Source of the DNA: Gymnodinialimonas sp. 202GB13-11
Lineage (GTDB): Bacteria > Pseudomonadota > Alphaproteobacteria > Rhodobacterales > Rhodobacteraceae
DNA: 64,000 nucleotides
Direction: 5' to 3'
NCBI RefSeq assembly: GCF_040932485.1
Contig: NZ_JBFRBH010000001.1
Coordinates: 1,116,001-1,180,000 of the forward strand
The translations under genes were made by a program, and so were the position numbers. Each line of letters opens with the position of its first letter. Position 1 is the stretch's first letter. Below, piece after piece: positions 44,744 through 54,836 of the stretch. The notes under the pieces are model-generated. The model saw nothing but the letters and a program-made list of their open reading frames with translations, searched no databases and was not told where the DNA came from.

Positions 44744-47700
44744 CTATTGCAGAGTTATCGGCACCTCGGCGATCACGACGCGATCCTGGTCGATGAAATA
44801 GCGGATCACGTAGGAGCCGGGCGCTTCGGGCAGGGTGAGCGAAAGCGGGGTGCCGTCGCTGGTGCGCGCATAGCTTTGCCACTGTCCGCCGCCCGTTGCA
44901 CCGGCGAGGCCGATCCCGATGAAATCGCGCGGATAGTTCGGGCCGGTCCAACCGACTTCGATCGTTGAGCCTGCCGCCGCTGTGGCAGGTGCGGTCAGCG
45001 TCGCCTCGGCGGGCGTGACCTCAAGTGGCACTTCGGCAAGCGCCAAGCGGTCCTGATCCATGAAATAGCGGATCACGTAGCTGCCCGGGTTTGGCGGAAC
45101 CAGCAAGTTCATCGGGTTGCCATCGCTGGTGCGCGTGTAGTTCTGCCACTGACCGCCGCCTGTCGCGCCCGCTAGTCCGATCCCCACAAAGTCGCGCGGG
45201 TAGTTCGGGCCGGTCCAGCCAAGTTCGATTGTAGAGCCTGCTACCGCCGTTGCAGGCGCGGTGATCGTGGCCTCGGCTGGTGTTACCGTGATGGTGGCCG
45301 AGGCGAGGCTGACGCGGTCCTGATCAAGGAAGTACTGGATCGCGTACGTTCCTGGAGTCGAGGGAACCAACAGTTGCACCGGATTGCCTTCGTCGGTGCG
45401 CACGTAATTGTTCCAACGCGCGCCGCCGGTCGCACCTTCCAGCCCGATGCCGATGAAGTCGCGCGGCTGGTTCGGGCCGGTCCAGGCCACTTCGATGGTG
45501 GAGCCTGCCACAGCACTTGTGGGCGCTGTGATCGACGCTTCTGCAGGTGTCACTGTGATCGTGGCCGAGGCCAGCGTGACCCGGTCCTGATCCAGAATGT
45601 ACTGGATCGAGTAGGTGCCCGGCGCCGATGGAACCAACAGACGCACTGGATTGCCTTCGTCGGTGCGCACGTAATTGTCCCAACGTCCAGCACCAGTTGC
45701 GCCTTCAAGCCCAATGCCGATGAAATCGCGGGGCTGGTTCGGCCCAGTCCACGCCACTTCGATGGTGGATCCGACCTCGGCCGTTGCCGGCGCGGTAATG
45801 GAGGCTTCGGATTCCTCTACAACCACGGTCATGCGGGCGAGGACCTGACGACCCTGCGCCTGAACATAGCGCAATTCGTAGGTGCCGGGCTCCGTCGGGT
45901 AATTCAACCGGACGGGATTTCCGCTGTCGACACCGACGCGCGTTGCAAAGTCATAGCTATGGTTCGCGGTATTTGCCGGGTTAATGAACCCAATCCAGTC
46001 ATTGTCATAGCCCGGGCCGGTCCAGCCAACCTCAGCCACCGTTCCGACTTCACCCGTCGAAGCCGCTGTGAGGGAGGCTTGGACCTCGGACACAACCACA
46101 GTCATGCGCGCCAACACTTGACGACCCTGCGCCTGGATATAGCGCAGTTCGTAGGTTCCCGCCGCTGCCGGATAGTTGAGGCGCACGGGGTTGCCTTCGG
46201 AAACCCGAACAAGGGTTTCGAAATCGTAGGAATGGTTGGTCGTGTTCGCCGGGTTGATGAACCCGATCCAGTCGCCGTCATAGTCGGGGCCGGTCCAGCC
46301 GACCTCAGCCTGCGCCCCGGCCGTGCCGGTGGGCGAAGAGGTAAGTGAGGCTTGGACTTCGGAGACCACGACTGTCATGGCTGCGAGAGTCTGACGGCCT
46401 TGCGCCTGGATATAGCGTAGCTCGTATGTGCCAGGGGTGGCCGGGTAGTTCAGGCGCACAGGGTTGCCCTCGGCGACGCGGACAGACGTCTCGAATTGGT
46501 AGCCATGGTTGGCCTCGTTCGATGGGTCGATGAAGCCGATCCAGTCACCGTCATAGGCGGGGCCGGACCAGCCAACCTCGGCCTGCGCCCCGGCGGTGCC
46601 GGTTTGCGCCGATGTCAGGGTGGCCTGAACTTCGGAGACCACGACCGTCATGGCCGCCAAGGTCTGGCGGCCTTGCGATTGGACATAGCGCAGCTCGTAG
46701 GTTCCCGCCGCTGCCGGATAGTTGAGGCGCACAGGGTTGCCTTCGGACACGCGCACGGACGTCTCGAACTGGTAGCCGTGGTTTGCTTCGTTGGCAGGGT
46801 CAATGAAGCCGATCCAATCGCCGTCATAGGCGGGGCCGGTCCAGCCTACTTCGGCTTGCGCGCCGGCGGTGCCGGTTTGCGCCGAGGTGAGCGTTGCCTG
46901 AACGGCGGAGACTTCGACCGTCATGGCAGCCAAGGTCTGGCGGCCCTGTGACTGGATATAACGCAATTCGTACGTGCCAGGTGTGGCCGGGTAGTTGAGG
47001 CGCACAGGGTTGCCTTCGGAGACGCGCACGGATGTCTCAAACTGGTAGCCATGGTTGGCCTCATTGGCAGGGTCAATGAAGCCGATCCAGTCGCCGTCAT
47101 AGGCAGGGCCTGTCCAGCCGACCTCGGCCTGCGCGCCGGCGATGCCGGTGGACGCCGCGGTGAGGGTTGCCTGAACATCCGTGACTTCAACGATCTGGCT
47201 GGCCAGCGTGGTGCGCCCAAGGGCCATCACATAGCGAAGCTCGTATGTGCCGGGCTCAGGCGGATAGTTGAACGTTGCTGGTGATGACAGGCCCGTGAGA
47301 CGGGTTGAAGACAGCGCCTGATAGCCATGGTTGGCGGTGTTGTCGACTGGGAAGAAGCCGAGCCAATCGCCTTCGAAATTCGGGCCGGTCCATTGGATCG
47401 TGGCCTGGCTACCGGCGACGCCGTCGGTGGTTTCAACCGATGCGGGCTGGGGCAAGACCTCGAACGGGACGCGGGCGAGGACGCGGCGGCCATTTTCGGC
47501 ATCAATATAGCGCAACTCGTAGAGGCCGGGGCGCGGCGGCACGCGCATCGACAGCGGATTGCCTTCGTTGGTGCGGGCATGGGTTGGGGCCTGAAAGCCG
47601 TGATTGCCGGTATTGTCGGGCTCGAAGAAGCCGAGCCAGTCGGAGGCGCCGCCTGGACCGGTCCATGCGACCTCGATCGTCTCGCCCGCGCGGGCTTGTG

Positions 47701-49144
47701 CGACGGTGGTGAGGGAGGCTTGCGGGATGGGCTCCTCGAAGACGACGACGATTTCGCGGGGCTGATCGACGACCACGAAATCGGTGCTGACCTCTTGTTC
47801 CTGCACGGTCCAGTAGGCGGTGACGCGGTAGGCGCCGCGGGTCAGGGAGACGGTGGCCGGGTTGGTCGTGGCGATGGTGGGGGCAGGGTCAAGCGGTGTG
47901 ACTTCCCAAACCACCGGGTCGGTCACGGGTAGGCCGCTGGCCGAGCCGATGCGGGCGATGAAATTCACGTCCACGGTCAGCGCGGGTAAGGGGACGATGA
48001 CCTGCTGGGGCGTATTGGGCTCGACCGTGAAGCGGGCCTCATGGGTGGTGCCCTGATTCACGCGTTCCACGGTCAGCAAGTAGTCGCCGGGCAGAAGGGC
48101 CACGTTGCCAGCGGGGGCCTGGACGGGGCCCAGCAGGACGGTGCCGGCGGAGTCCTGCAGCGTCCAGTTCAGCGGCGAGGCGGGGACCGACATGTCAGGC
48201 TCTACCCGGGCGGTGAAGGTGACGGAGCTCGTCTCGATGATCGGGGGCATGGCGACGATCACGAGGTCGGTCTGGCCTTCGATCACGTCGAACCCTGTCT
48301 GGTAGGTCTGCGGGCCTTCGGGTTCGGTGCGGGTGGCTTGCGCGATGTAGCGGCCGGGGAAGAGTTCCACATCGATGGCGGGCGCTTGCACGCCGGAGCT
48401 GAGGACATCGCCATCTGCACCCAGAAGCGTCCACGTGACGGGGCGGGTCGGCAGGTTGCCTTGGGGCAAGACCTGCGCCTCGATCCGCATGGGTGTGGGC
48501 TGGGCAGCGACAACGACCTGTTCCAACGCGGCGGAAAGTTCAACGGCGTTGTCGGCGGTCAGGAATTGGCCGCCGGTATTGTCGGCGATGCACTGCATTT
48601 GTGCGCGGGCCTCCGGTTCCGAGGCGACATCGAAGCCGATGACATGGGCGGTGAAGGCAACACCTGCGGCTTCAAGCTCAGCGGCGATCGCGCAGGGATC
48701 CGGATTGCAGTTCTCGATGCCGTCAGAGACGAGGATGACGGTGGCGGCCTCTTCCGTATGACGCAGAGACTGGGCGGCAGCGATGACGGCGTCGGTCATG
48801 GGCGTGCGGCCGCGGGGGTTGATGGAGTTCACCGCCTCAAGAATACGTTCCTGGGTGAAGGGGGCGGGTTCCACGATGGTCTCGATATCGCCGCAGGAGC
48901 CACGTTCGCGATGGCCATAAACGGTTAGGCCAAGTGAAACGTCATCAGCCATATCCGCCAGCAAATCCGCGATCACGTTGCGCGCAATGACGATCTTGTT
49001 CACGCCGTCGATCTGGCCCCACATGGAGCCGGAGCCGTCGAGCACAAGAATGGTGTTGGGGCGATCACTTGCCTGGGCGAAAGCCATCACCGGCAACATC
49101 ACAATCGTCAGCAGGGCGAGGAAAAAAGCGCGCATCGGGAACAT
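44744..49144 (-). CDS. secreted von Willebrand factor A protein with fourteen tandem beta domains
   Basis: 1466 residues. Signal peptide (about 1-23, cleavage near AFAQ). The vWA domain (about 28-212) has an intact metal site: Asp-x-Ser-x-Ser in LVLDGSGSMWGQ, Thr in RGRTPMTD, and Asp in VSDGIENCNPD. Next come three related ~84-residue beta units (about 219-302, 306-389, 391-472), then eleven tandem units to the end: seven of ~91 residues (476-1113) with the core GWTGPAYDGDWIGF, and four of 89 residues (1114-1466) with AWTGPNQPRDFIGI. The unit looks like an Ig-like fold. No anchor or sorting signal is visible, so it may be periplasmic or secreted. Role unknown: adhesion, matrix or a protein-binding scaffold are possible. 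Confidence 0.88.
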   Translation of the reverse strand: MFPMRAFFLALLTIVMLPVMAFAQASDRPNTILVLDGSGSMWGQIDGVNKIVIARNVIADLLADMADDVSLGLTVYGHRERGSCGDIETIVEPAPFTQERILEAVNSINPRGRTPMTDAVIAAAQSLRHTEEAATVILVSDGIENCNPDPCAIAAELEAAGVAFTAHVIGFDVASEPEARAQMQCIADNTGGQFLTADNAVELSAALEQVVVAAQPTPMRIEAQVLPQGNLPTRPVTWTLLGADGDVLSSGVQAPAIDVELFPGRYIAQATRTEPEGPQTYQTGFDVIEGQTDLVIVAMPPIIETSSVTFTARVEPDMSVPASPLNWTLQDSAGTVLLGPVQAPAGNVALLPGDYLLTVERVNQGTTHEARFTVEPNTPQQVIVPLPALTVDVNFIARIGSASGLPVTDPVVWEVTPLDPAPTIATTNPATVSLTRGAYRVTAYWTVQEQEVSTDFVVVDQPREIVVVFEEPIPQASLTTVAQARAGETIEVAWTGPGGASDWLGFFEPDNTGNHGFQAPTHARTNEGNPLSMRVPPRPGLYELRYIDAENGRRVLARVPFEVLPQPASVETTDGVAGSQATIQWTGPNFEGDWLGFFPVDNTANHGYQALSSTRLTGLSSPATFNYPPEPGTYELRYVMALGRTTLASQIVEVTDVQATLTAASTGIAGAQAEVGWTGPAYDGDWIGFIDPANEANHGYQFETSVRVSEGNPVRLNYPATPGTYELRYIQSQGRQTLAAMTVEVSAVQATLTSAQTGTAGAQAEVGWTGPAYDGDWIGFIDPANEANHGYQFETSVRVSEGNPVRLNYPAAAGTYELRYVQSQGRQTLAAMTVVVSEVQATLTSAQTGTAGAQAEVGWSGPAYDGDWIGFIDPSNEANHGYQFETSVRVAEGNPVRLNYPATPGTYELRYIQAQGRQTLAAMTVVVSEVQASLTSSPTGTAGAQAEVGWTGPDYDGDWIGFINPANTTNHSYDFETLVRVSEGNPVRLNYPAAAGTYELRYIQAQGRQVLARMTVVVSEVQASLTAASTGEVGTVAEVGWTGPGYDNDWIGFINPANTANHSYDFATRVGVDSGNPVRLNYPTEPGTYELRYVQAQGRQVLARMTVVVEESEASITAPATAEVGSTIEVAWTGPNQPRDFIGIGLEGATGAGRWDNYVRTDEGNPVRLLVPSAPGTYSIQYILDQDRVTLASATITVTPAEASITAPTSAVAGSTIEVAWTGPNQPRDFIGIGLEGATGGARWNNYVRTDEGNPVQLLVPSTPGTYAIQYFLDQDRVSLASATITVTPAEATITAPATAVAGSTIELGWTGPNYPRDFVGIGLAGATGGGQWQNYTRTSDGNPMNLLVPPNPGSYVIRYFMDQDRLALAEVPLEVTPAEATLTAPATAAAGSTIEVGWTGPNYPRDFIGIGLAGATGGGQWQSYARTSDGTPLSLTLPEAPGSYVIRYFIDQDRVVIAEVPITLQ
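44747..47719 (-). repeat. eleven tandem 267-276 bp coding repeats
   Basis: Coding repeats for the C-terminal units of the vWA protein. Units 3 to 7 keep an exact 273-bp period (45806-47170), and units 8 to 11 a 267-bp period. Units 3 to 5 (46352-47170) are nearly identical in protein and highly similar in DNA, so they are recent duplications, whereas units 1 and 2 have diverged. The array is a likely place for copy-number change and for assembly error in short-read data. Confidence 0.88.
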
Positions 49145-49289
49145 CCGTTTTGGTCAATAGGGGCAGTCGAGTGGGCAGAATCCGCTCGTTTCGTACACGC
49201 TAACGTGTTCTCCGCAATCCGCAAAGACCGGTTTTCCCGCCTTTTTTCGCGTCATTGACGCCCGAGTTGAAACAGATCATGCCTGCGCC

Positions 49290-50399
49290 ATGCCCACGGA
49301 TCGCACCCCATGGCCGCTGATCGCGGCGCTTTACGTGACCGGCCTTTTGGCAGGGGCGCAATTTTCGAAAGTATCGTTGACGCTGGAGGGATTGGCGCAG
49401 GTTTATCCGGGCTGGCCGGTGGCCTTTGCAGTTTCCGGCGTGGCGGTGATTGGCATCCTGTTCGGGGTCATGGCGGGCGGTGTGACAGCCAGCATCGGGC
49501 CAAGGCGCGCGATCCTCTGGGCGCTTGCAATCTCAGGGCTGGCCGGTGGGCTTGGCGCGCTTTTGCCCCCCTTTCCGGTTCTCATGGCGATGCGGGTCTT
49601 TGAAGGGGTTGGCCACCTGATCCTTGTGGTGGCTGTGCCCACGCTGATGGCCGGTTTATCTGCGGACAGGGACCGGGCACTTGTGATGGGCCTTTGGGCG
49701 ACGTTCTTTGGCGTTGGCTTTGCTTTAACCGCCCTGCTGATCGGCGAGTCGGGTGTGAACCATGTCTATGCCGGCCATGCCGCGTTGGTCTTGGCGATGC
49801 TGGCCCTGCTCGCCTGGATGTTGCCCAAAGGTGTGGTGAGTGTGCGCCGCGCGATGCCGCGCCTGTCGGACCACCTGCTGATCTACACAACGCCGCGCCT
49901 GTTCGCACCGGGGCTTGGGCATGGGATCTACGCGGGCCTGTTTCTGGCGTTGATTACGTTTCTGCCGGATGCACTTGGCGCACCGTGGCTTGGCCCAGTT
50001 TTGCCTTTGGCCGGGATTGTGGGATCGTTTGCAGCGGGGATATTCGCGCGCTGGATCGCGCCGGATACGTTGGTGTGGAGCATGTTTGCCGCCATGGCCG
50101 TTATGTTCGCGGCAACGATGATGTCGGGGCCTGCCGCACCTTACGTTTTGATTGCGGCCATGGCCGTCAGCGGCGTGGTCGCGGGTGCAGGCTTTGCGGC
50201 GGTTCCATGGTTGAACGAGGCCAATGACGACCGTGCGCTGGCCAACGGGGCTTTGGCGCAACTTGGTAATATAGGCACCTTCAGTGGCACGCCCATTTTC
50301 GCGGCCTTGGCGGTGGGGGCCTATTTCCCTGTCGCCATTGCGGTGTGCATCGTGGCAGCTTTTGTCACCGGTCTGGCCTACCGCGCCGCGCGTTCCTGA
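49290..50399 (+). CDS. MFS transporter
   Basis: 369 residues with about 11-12 hydrophobic helices. N-terminal half has [16 protein letters not shown] in helix 1 and the motif-A-like [14 protein letters not shown] between helices 2 and 3. It resembles compact CynX/NimT-like or sugar-type MFS members; substrate unknown. Divergent from the vWA gene, with 145 bases between them. Its last codons hold the first half of the uvrA LexA box. Confidence 0.8.
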   Translation: MPTDRTPWPLIAALYVTGLLAGAQFSKVSLTLEGLAQVYPGWPVAFAVSGVAVIGILFGVMAGGVTASIGPRRAILWALAISGLAGGLGALLPPFPVLMAMRVFEGVGHLILVVAVPTLMAGLSADRDRALVMGLWATFFGVGFALTALLIGESGVNHVYAGHAALVLAMLALLAWMLPKGVVSVRRAMPRLSDHLLIYTTPRLFAPGLGHGIYAGLFLALITFLPDALGAPWLGPVLPLAGIVGSFAAGIFARWIAPDTLVWSMFAAMAVMFAATMMSGPAAPYVLIAAMAVSGVVAGAGFAAVPWLNEANDDRALANGALAQLGNIGTFSGTPIFAALAVGAYFPVAIAVCIVAAFVTGLAYRAARS

Positions 50400-50406
50400 A
50401 ACGTTC
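50392..50406. promoter_or_regulatory. LexA (SOS) box of uvrA
   Basis: GTTC-CTGAAAC-GTTC is a perfect alphaproteobacterial LexA operator. It overlaps the stop codon of the upstream MFS gene (50397-50399) and lies 54 bases before uvrA. uvrA is a known LexA target in Rhodobacter and other alphaproteobacteria, which supports the call. Confidence 0.88.
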
Positions 50407-50460
50407 TTCTTTTTTGGTTGGAGACTCGGGGCCGCTCCCCTATGTGTTAGCGCAAGGTAA

Positions 50461-53343
50461 ATGGGGGCAGTCATGCCAGAGCTGAAGCAGATCGAAGTGC
50501 GCGGTGCGCGTGAGCACAATCTAAAGAATATCGATCTGGATATTCCGCGTGACCAGTTGGTGGTTGTCACCGGTCTTTCGGGCTCGGGCAAGTCGTCGCT
50601 GGCGTTTGATACAATCTATGCCGAAGGGCAGCGGCGATACGTGGAATCGCTGTCGGCGTACGCCCGCCAATTCCTTGATATGATGGAGAAACCTGACGTC
50701 GATCATATCGCGGGGCTGAGCCCGGCGATCTCAATCGAGCAGAAGACGACATCGAAAAACCCGCGGTCCACCGTGGGCACCGTGACCGAGATTTATGACT
50801 ACCTGCGCCTGTTATATGCCCGCGTCGGCACGCCCTATTCGCCTGCCACCGGCAAGCCCATCGAGGCCCAGCAAGTTCAAGACATGGTCGACCGGGTGAT
50901 GGCGATGGAGGAGGGCACGCGCGCTTACCTACTTGCCCCCATCGTGCGCGACCGGAAGGGCGAGTACCGGAAAGAGTTTCTTGAGCTGCGCAAGCAGGGC
51001 TTTCAGCGTGTGAAGGTGGATGGAGAGTTCCACGATCTGGATAACCCACCGACATTGGACAAGAAATTCCGCCACGACATCGATGTTGTTGTGGATCGGA
51101 TCGTGGTGCGCGAAGGGACGGAAACGCGTTTGGCCGACAGCTTCCGTACGGCTTTGGATTTGGCCGATGGCATTGCCATTCTGGAGACGGCTCCAAAAGA
51201 CGGCGATCCGGAGCGGTTCACGTTTAGCGAGAATTTCGCCTGTCCGGAGAGCGGCTTCACGATCCCGGAGATCGAGCCGCGCCTGTTTTCATTCAATGCG
51301 CCGTTTGGGGCCTGCCCGGCCTGTGACGGGTTGGGGCATGAGTTGTATTTTGATCCGGGCCTGATGGTGCCGGATGTGACGCTGTCGTTGGAAGACGGGG
51401 CGATTGCGCCGTGGCGGAAGGGGAAGTCGCCGTATTTCGTTCAGACAATTGAGGCGATTGCCCGCCATTACGGGTTTGACGCCAAGACGCCGTGGAAAAA
51501 ACTGCCGGAGAAGATCCAGAACGTTTTCTTGCGCGGTTCGGGCGAGGAAGAGATCAAGTTCCGCTACGACGAGGGCGGGCGCGTGTACCAGGTGGAGCGC
51601 ACGTTTGAGGGTGTGATCCCGAATATGGAGCGCCGCTATCGCGAGACGGACAGCGCGTGGATCCGTGAGGAATTCGAGCGGTTCCAGAATAACCGGCCCT
51701 GTGGGGTTTGTGACGGCTACCGCCTGCGGCAGGAGGCTTTGGCGGTGAAAATCGGCAAGCCTGACGCGTTGCAGCACGTGGGGCAGGTTGTGCAGATGTC
51801 GATTGCCGAGGCCTTGGCCTGGTGTGAGACGGTGCCCGACGCGTTGACGGCGCAGAGGAACGAGATTGCACGGGCAATTTTGAAGGAGATCCGGGAGCGT
51901 CTCGGGTTCCTGAATAATGTGGGTCTTCAGTATCTTACGTTGAGCCGGAATGCCGGGACACTGTCGGGTGGGGAGAGCCAGCGGATCAGGTTGGCCTCGC
52001 AGATCGGTTCGGGTTTGACGGGGGTGCTTTATGTGCTCGACGAGCCTTCGATTGGCTTGCATCAGCGGGATAATGACCGGCTTTTGACGACGCTGAAGAA
52101 CCTGCGCGATCAGGGGAATACTGTGATCGTGGTGGAGCATGATGAAGAGGCGATCCGCGAGGCGGATTATGTTTTCGACATCGGACCCGGTGCCGGTGTG
52201 CATGGCGGCGAGATCGTGGCGCAGGGCACGGTGGAGCAGCTGATTGCCACCAAGGGCTCTGTCACTGGCGACTACCTCGCCGGGCGGCGTGAAATCGCGG
52301 TGCCGAGCGAGCGACGCAAGGGCAACAAGAAGAAGGTTTCGGTTGTGAAGGCGACCGGGAACAATCTTCAAAACGTCACGGCAGATTTTCCATTGGGTAA
52401 GTTCGTTTGTGTGACGGGCGTGTCCGGCGGCGGCAAGTCGACGCTGACGATTGAGACGCTGTTCAAGACGGCGTCGATGAAGCTGAACGGCGCGCGGCAG
52501 ACGCCTGCGCCGTGTGAAACGATCAAGGGGTTGGAGCATCTTGATAAGGTGATCGACATTGACCAGCGCCCGATTGGGCGAACGCCGCGGTCGAACCCGG
52601 CGACCTATACTGGGGCCTTCACGCCGATCCGCGACTGGTTTGCCGGGCTGCCGGAGGCGAAGGCGCGGGGCTACAAGCCGGGGCGGTTCTCGTTCAATGT
52701 GAAAGGTGGGCGGTGTGAGGCCTGTCAGGGCGATGGCGTCATCAAGATCGAGATGCACTTCCTGCCCGATGTCTACGTGCAATGCGAGACCTGCAAAGGC
52801 GCGCGGTACAATCGTGAGACATTGGAAATTCGCTTTAAAGGCAAAAGCATAGCGGACGTTCTTGATATGACGGTTGAAGATGCACAGACGTTCTTCAAGG
52901 CCGTGCCGTCGATCCGGGAAAAGATGGATGCGCTGGTACGTGTGGGTCTTGGATATATCAAGGTTGGCCAGCAAGCGACAACGCTATCAGGGGGTGAAGC
53001 GCAGCGGGTGAAGCTGTCGAAGGAGCTGGCGAAACGGTCAACGGGGCGGACGCTCTATATCCTGGATGAGCCGACCACGGGCCTGCATTTCGAAGATGTG
53101 CGCAAGCTGCTGGAGGTGCTGCACGAGCTGGTCGATCAGGGCAATACGGTTGTCGTGATCGAACACAACCTCGATGTGGTGAAGACCGCTGACCATATCA
53201 TCGACATCGGCCCAGAGGGCGGCGATGGCGGGGGGCGGATCGTGGCGGAGGGTACACCGGAGCAGGTCGCCGAGGTCGCGGAGAGCCATACGGGTCATTA
53301 CCTTGCACCGATGCTGAAAGCCCGCAAACACGCGGCGGAGTAA
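50461..53343 (+). CDS. uvrA: excinuclease ABC subunit A
   Basis: 960 residues (956 if the second Met at 50473 is used). DNA-damage recognition ATPase of nucleotide excision repair. Two ABC units: Walker A in [12 protein letters not shown] and [10 protein letters not shown], signatures LSGGESQRI and LSGGEAQRV, zinc modules CPACDGLG...CDGY and CEACQGDG...[10 protein letters not shown]. Length is standard. A LexA box lies upstream, so it should be SOS-induced. Confidence 0.97.
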   Translation: MGAVMPELKQIEVRGAREHNLKNIDLDIPRDQLVVVTGLSGSGKSSLAFDTIYAEGQRRYVESLSAYARQFLDMMEKPDVDHIAGLSPAISIEQKTTSKNPRSTVGTVTEIYDYLRLLYARVGTPYSPATGKPIEAQQVQDMVDRVMAMEEGTRAYLLAPIVRDRKGEYRKEFLELRKQGFQRVKVDGEFHDLDNPPTLDKKFRHDIDVVVDRIVVREGTETRLADSFRTALDLADGIAILETAPKDGDPERFTFSENFACPESGFTIPEIEPRLFSFNAPFGACPACDGLGHELYFDPGLMVPDVTLSLEDGAIAPWRKGKSPYFVQTIEAIARHYGFDAKTPWKKLPEKIQNVFLRGSGEEEIKFRYDEGGRVYQVERTFEGVIPNMERRYRETDSAWIREEFERFQNNRPCGVCDGYRLRQEALAVKIGKPDALQHVGQVVQMSIAEALAWCETVPDALTAQRNEIARAILKEIRERLGFLNNVGLQYLTLSRNAGTLSGGESQRIRLASQIGSGLTGVLYVLDEPSIGLHQRDNDRLLTTLKNLRDQGNTVIVVEHDEEAIREADYVFDIGPGAGVHGGEIVAQGTVEQLIATKGSVTGDYLAGRREIAVPSERRKGNKKKVSVVKATGNNLQNVTADFPLGKFVCVTGVSGGGKSTLTIETLFKTASMKLNGARQTPAPCETIKGLEHLDKVIDIDQRPIGRTPRSNPATYTGAFTPIRDWFAGLPEAKARGYKPGRFSFNVKGGRCEACQGDGVIKIEMHFLPDVYVQCETCKGARYNRETLEIRFKGKSIADVLDMTVEDAQTFFKAVPSIREKMDALVRVGLGYIKVGQQATTLSGGEAQRVKLSKELAKRSTGRTLYILDEPTTGLHFEDVRKLLEVLHELVDQGNTVVVIEHNLDVVKTADHIIDIGPEGGDGGGRIVAEGTPEQVAEVAESHTGHYLAPMLKARKHAAE

Positions 53344-53347
53344 GCCG

Positions 53348-54151
53348 ATGCTCGCGGCGCTGGCCGCTCCTTTTCGCCATGGAAGCGGCGCGTGTCGAGC
53401 GGCGTTGGTGATGTTCGGACTGCCGTTTGCGGCGACGATCGCGTTGCAATTTGCCACCGGGCTGATTTTGGCGGGGCACTACACGCGCGACTTCTGGGCC
53501 GCGGATGGGAGCGGGGACCCCGTGATGTTGCAGCACCTGATGTGGATCGCGGGCCACCCTGAGACGCTGATCGCAATTCTGGTCGTTAACGGGATCATCC
53601 TTGGGCCGTGGGGGTTGGCAATCTGGTGGCGTGCTTTAGGCGGGGTTGGCGGATGGCGTGTGCCGTTCGCACAGATCCTACGGGTCGCTGGTTTGCTTCT
53701 TTTGGTGCTGGCGCCGTTTCTTCTGGAAGCGTTGTTGCTTGCGCGGTGGCCAATTCTTCCACCGAGCATCGACATTGTGATCTGGGTGCTGGTCCCGATG
53801 ATCTCGGTCTTGGCCTTCCTAAAGCTTGCGCCGCGCTTTGCCGCTGCTCTGGAGCGTTCCCGCGGTCCCACCCCCGGTTGGGGCCGCGTTGCCGTGACGG
53901 CCGCAGCCTTCGCGGTCTTCGCGCTTTGCCTACAAATCCCGGCGGTCTTGGGGTGGATGGGCGTCGAAGCGTTTGCGCAGGTGGTGCTATCATCGGATTG
54001 GAACCCACCATTGTGGGTCGCTCATTTCCTTTTCATGGATTGGCAGATGATCCTGAGCCAACTTGCAGTTGTCTACAGCGCCCTTGTTCTGATCGCGTTG
54101 GCCTACCGCCTTACGCAGCCCCAGATCGAAACAACCGCCAGTGCAGCGTGA
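53348..54151 (+). CDS. polytopic membrane protein, unknown function
   Basis: 267 residues with about seven hydrophobic helices, starting 4 bases after the uvrA stop. I recognise no named family. Conserved-looking points are WIAGHPETLIAILVVN and the late LVVYSALVLIALAYR helix. Its placement behind uvrA implies read-through from the SOS promoter, unless translation is weak. The 3' end overlaps the convergent site-2 protease gene by 41 bases. Confidence 0.7.
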   Translation: MLAALAAPFRHGSGACRAALVMFGLPFAATIALQFATGLILAGHYTRDFWAADGSGDPVMLQHLMWIAGHPETLIAILVVNGIILGPWGLAIWWRALGGVGGWRVPFAQILRVAGLLLLVLAPFLLEALLLARWPILPPSIDIVIWVLVPMISVLAFLKLAPRFAAALERSRGPTPGWGRVAVTAAAFAVFALCLQIPAVLGWMGVEAFAQVVLSSDWNPPLWVAHFLFMDWQMILSQLAVVYSALVLIALAYRLTQPQIETTASAA

Positions 54152-54836
54152 TGCTGGGAAAGTAGAGCAGCACGAAGCCGAAGGTGAAGTAGGCCGCGAA
54201 GAGCAGCGGTATCCACAGGATCGCCAGCCCCACGCCAACCGCACCGGACACTTTGTTTGCCGTTATGCCGCGCATGAAGCGGTGCAGCCATGAGTTGAGC
54301 AAGCGCCCCCCGTCCAGCGGGAGGACGGGGATCAGGTTGAAAAGGGCCAGGAACAGGTTGAGGCGGGCGAACATGAAAAGCGCCTCATACGCCGGGCCGG
54401 GGCCGATGAAAGGCGCGATCGGGTAACCGTTTACAATTGTCTCACGGATGATTTCGGTGACGGTCAGGGGTAGGGCTAGCGTTGCCAAGGCCCAAAGCGT
54501 CAGGTTCACCAAGGGGCCGGCGATAGCGATGAATTCCTCCTGCTTCGGCGTGACGGAGCCGGTGAATTCACAAAACCCGCCACCTCCGAACAGGACCACG
54601 CGGGTGACGGGCACCCCTTGCACCACGCAGGCCGCCGCATGACCAAGTTCATGGAGGAGGATGGCCACGACGATCATGCCGAAGGCCAAAGTCGCTGCAC
54701 CGATGCCGCGATCAAGGTAGAGCACCCCAAACAGGATCGCGAGGACGATCAAGCTGACGTCAAACTGGATCGGGATCCGCCAGGGGCCGGGCAGTGTGAA
54801 AAGTGGTGTGTCGCCCAAGCCCTTGGCCTTTTGCAA
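54111..54836 (-). CDS. site-2 (M50) protease family protein
   Basis: 241 residues. Intramembrane metalloprotease with HExxH at His62-Glu63-x-x-His66 (LLHELGHAA) and the second zinc motif LDGGR in NLIPVLPLDGGRLL. About six helices; no PDZ domain, so it belongs to the compact S2P group. The start codon is TTG at 54836, directly after the stop of the TerB-like gene with no base between; no in-frame ATG is available nearby. Coupling to that gene suggests related function. Confidence 0.85.
   Translation of the reverse strand: MQKAKGLGDTPLFTLPGPWRIPIQFDVSLIVLAILFGVLYLDRGIGAATLAFGMIVVAILLHELGHAAACVVQGVPVTRVVLFGGGGFCEFTGSVTPKQEEFIAIAGPLVNLTLWALATLALPLTVTEIIRETIVNGYPIAPFIGPGPAYEALFMFARLNLFLALFNLIPVLPLDGGRLLNSWLHRFMRGITANKVSGAVGVGLAILWIPLLFAAYFTFGFVLLYFPSITLHWRLFRSGAA

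Noticed and set aside
45374-46348. Repeated open frames antisense to the vWA repeat array
   Set aside because: They simply mirror the tandem coding repeats and lack start signals.
51289-52974. 561-codon open frame antisense to uvrA
   Set aside because: uvrA is fully supported by motifs; the antisense product is Arg/His/Leu-rich with no recognisable domain.
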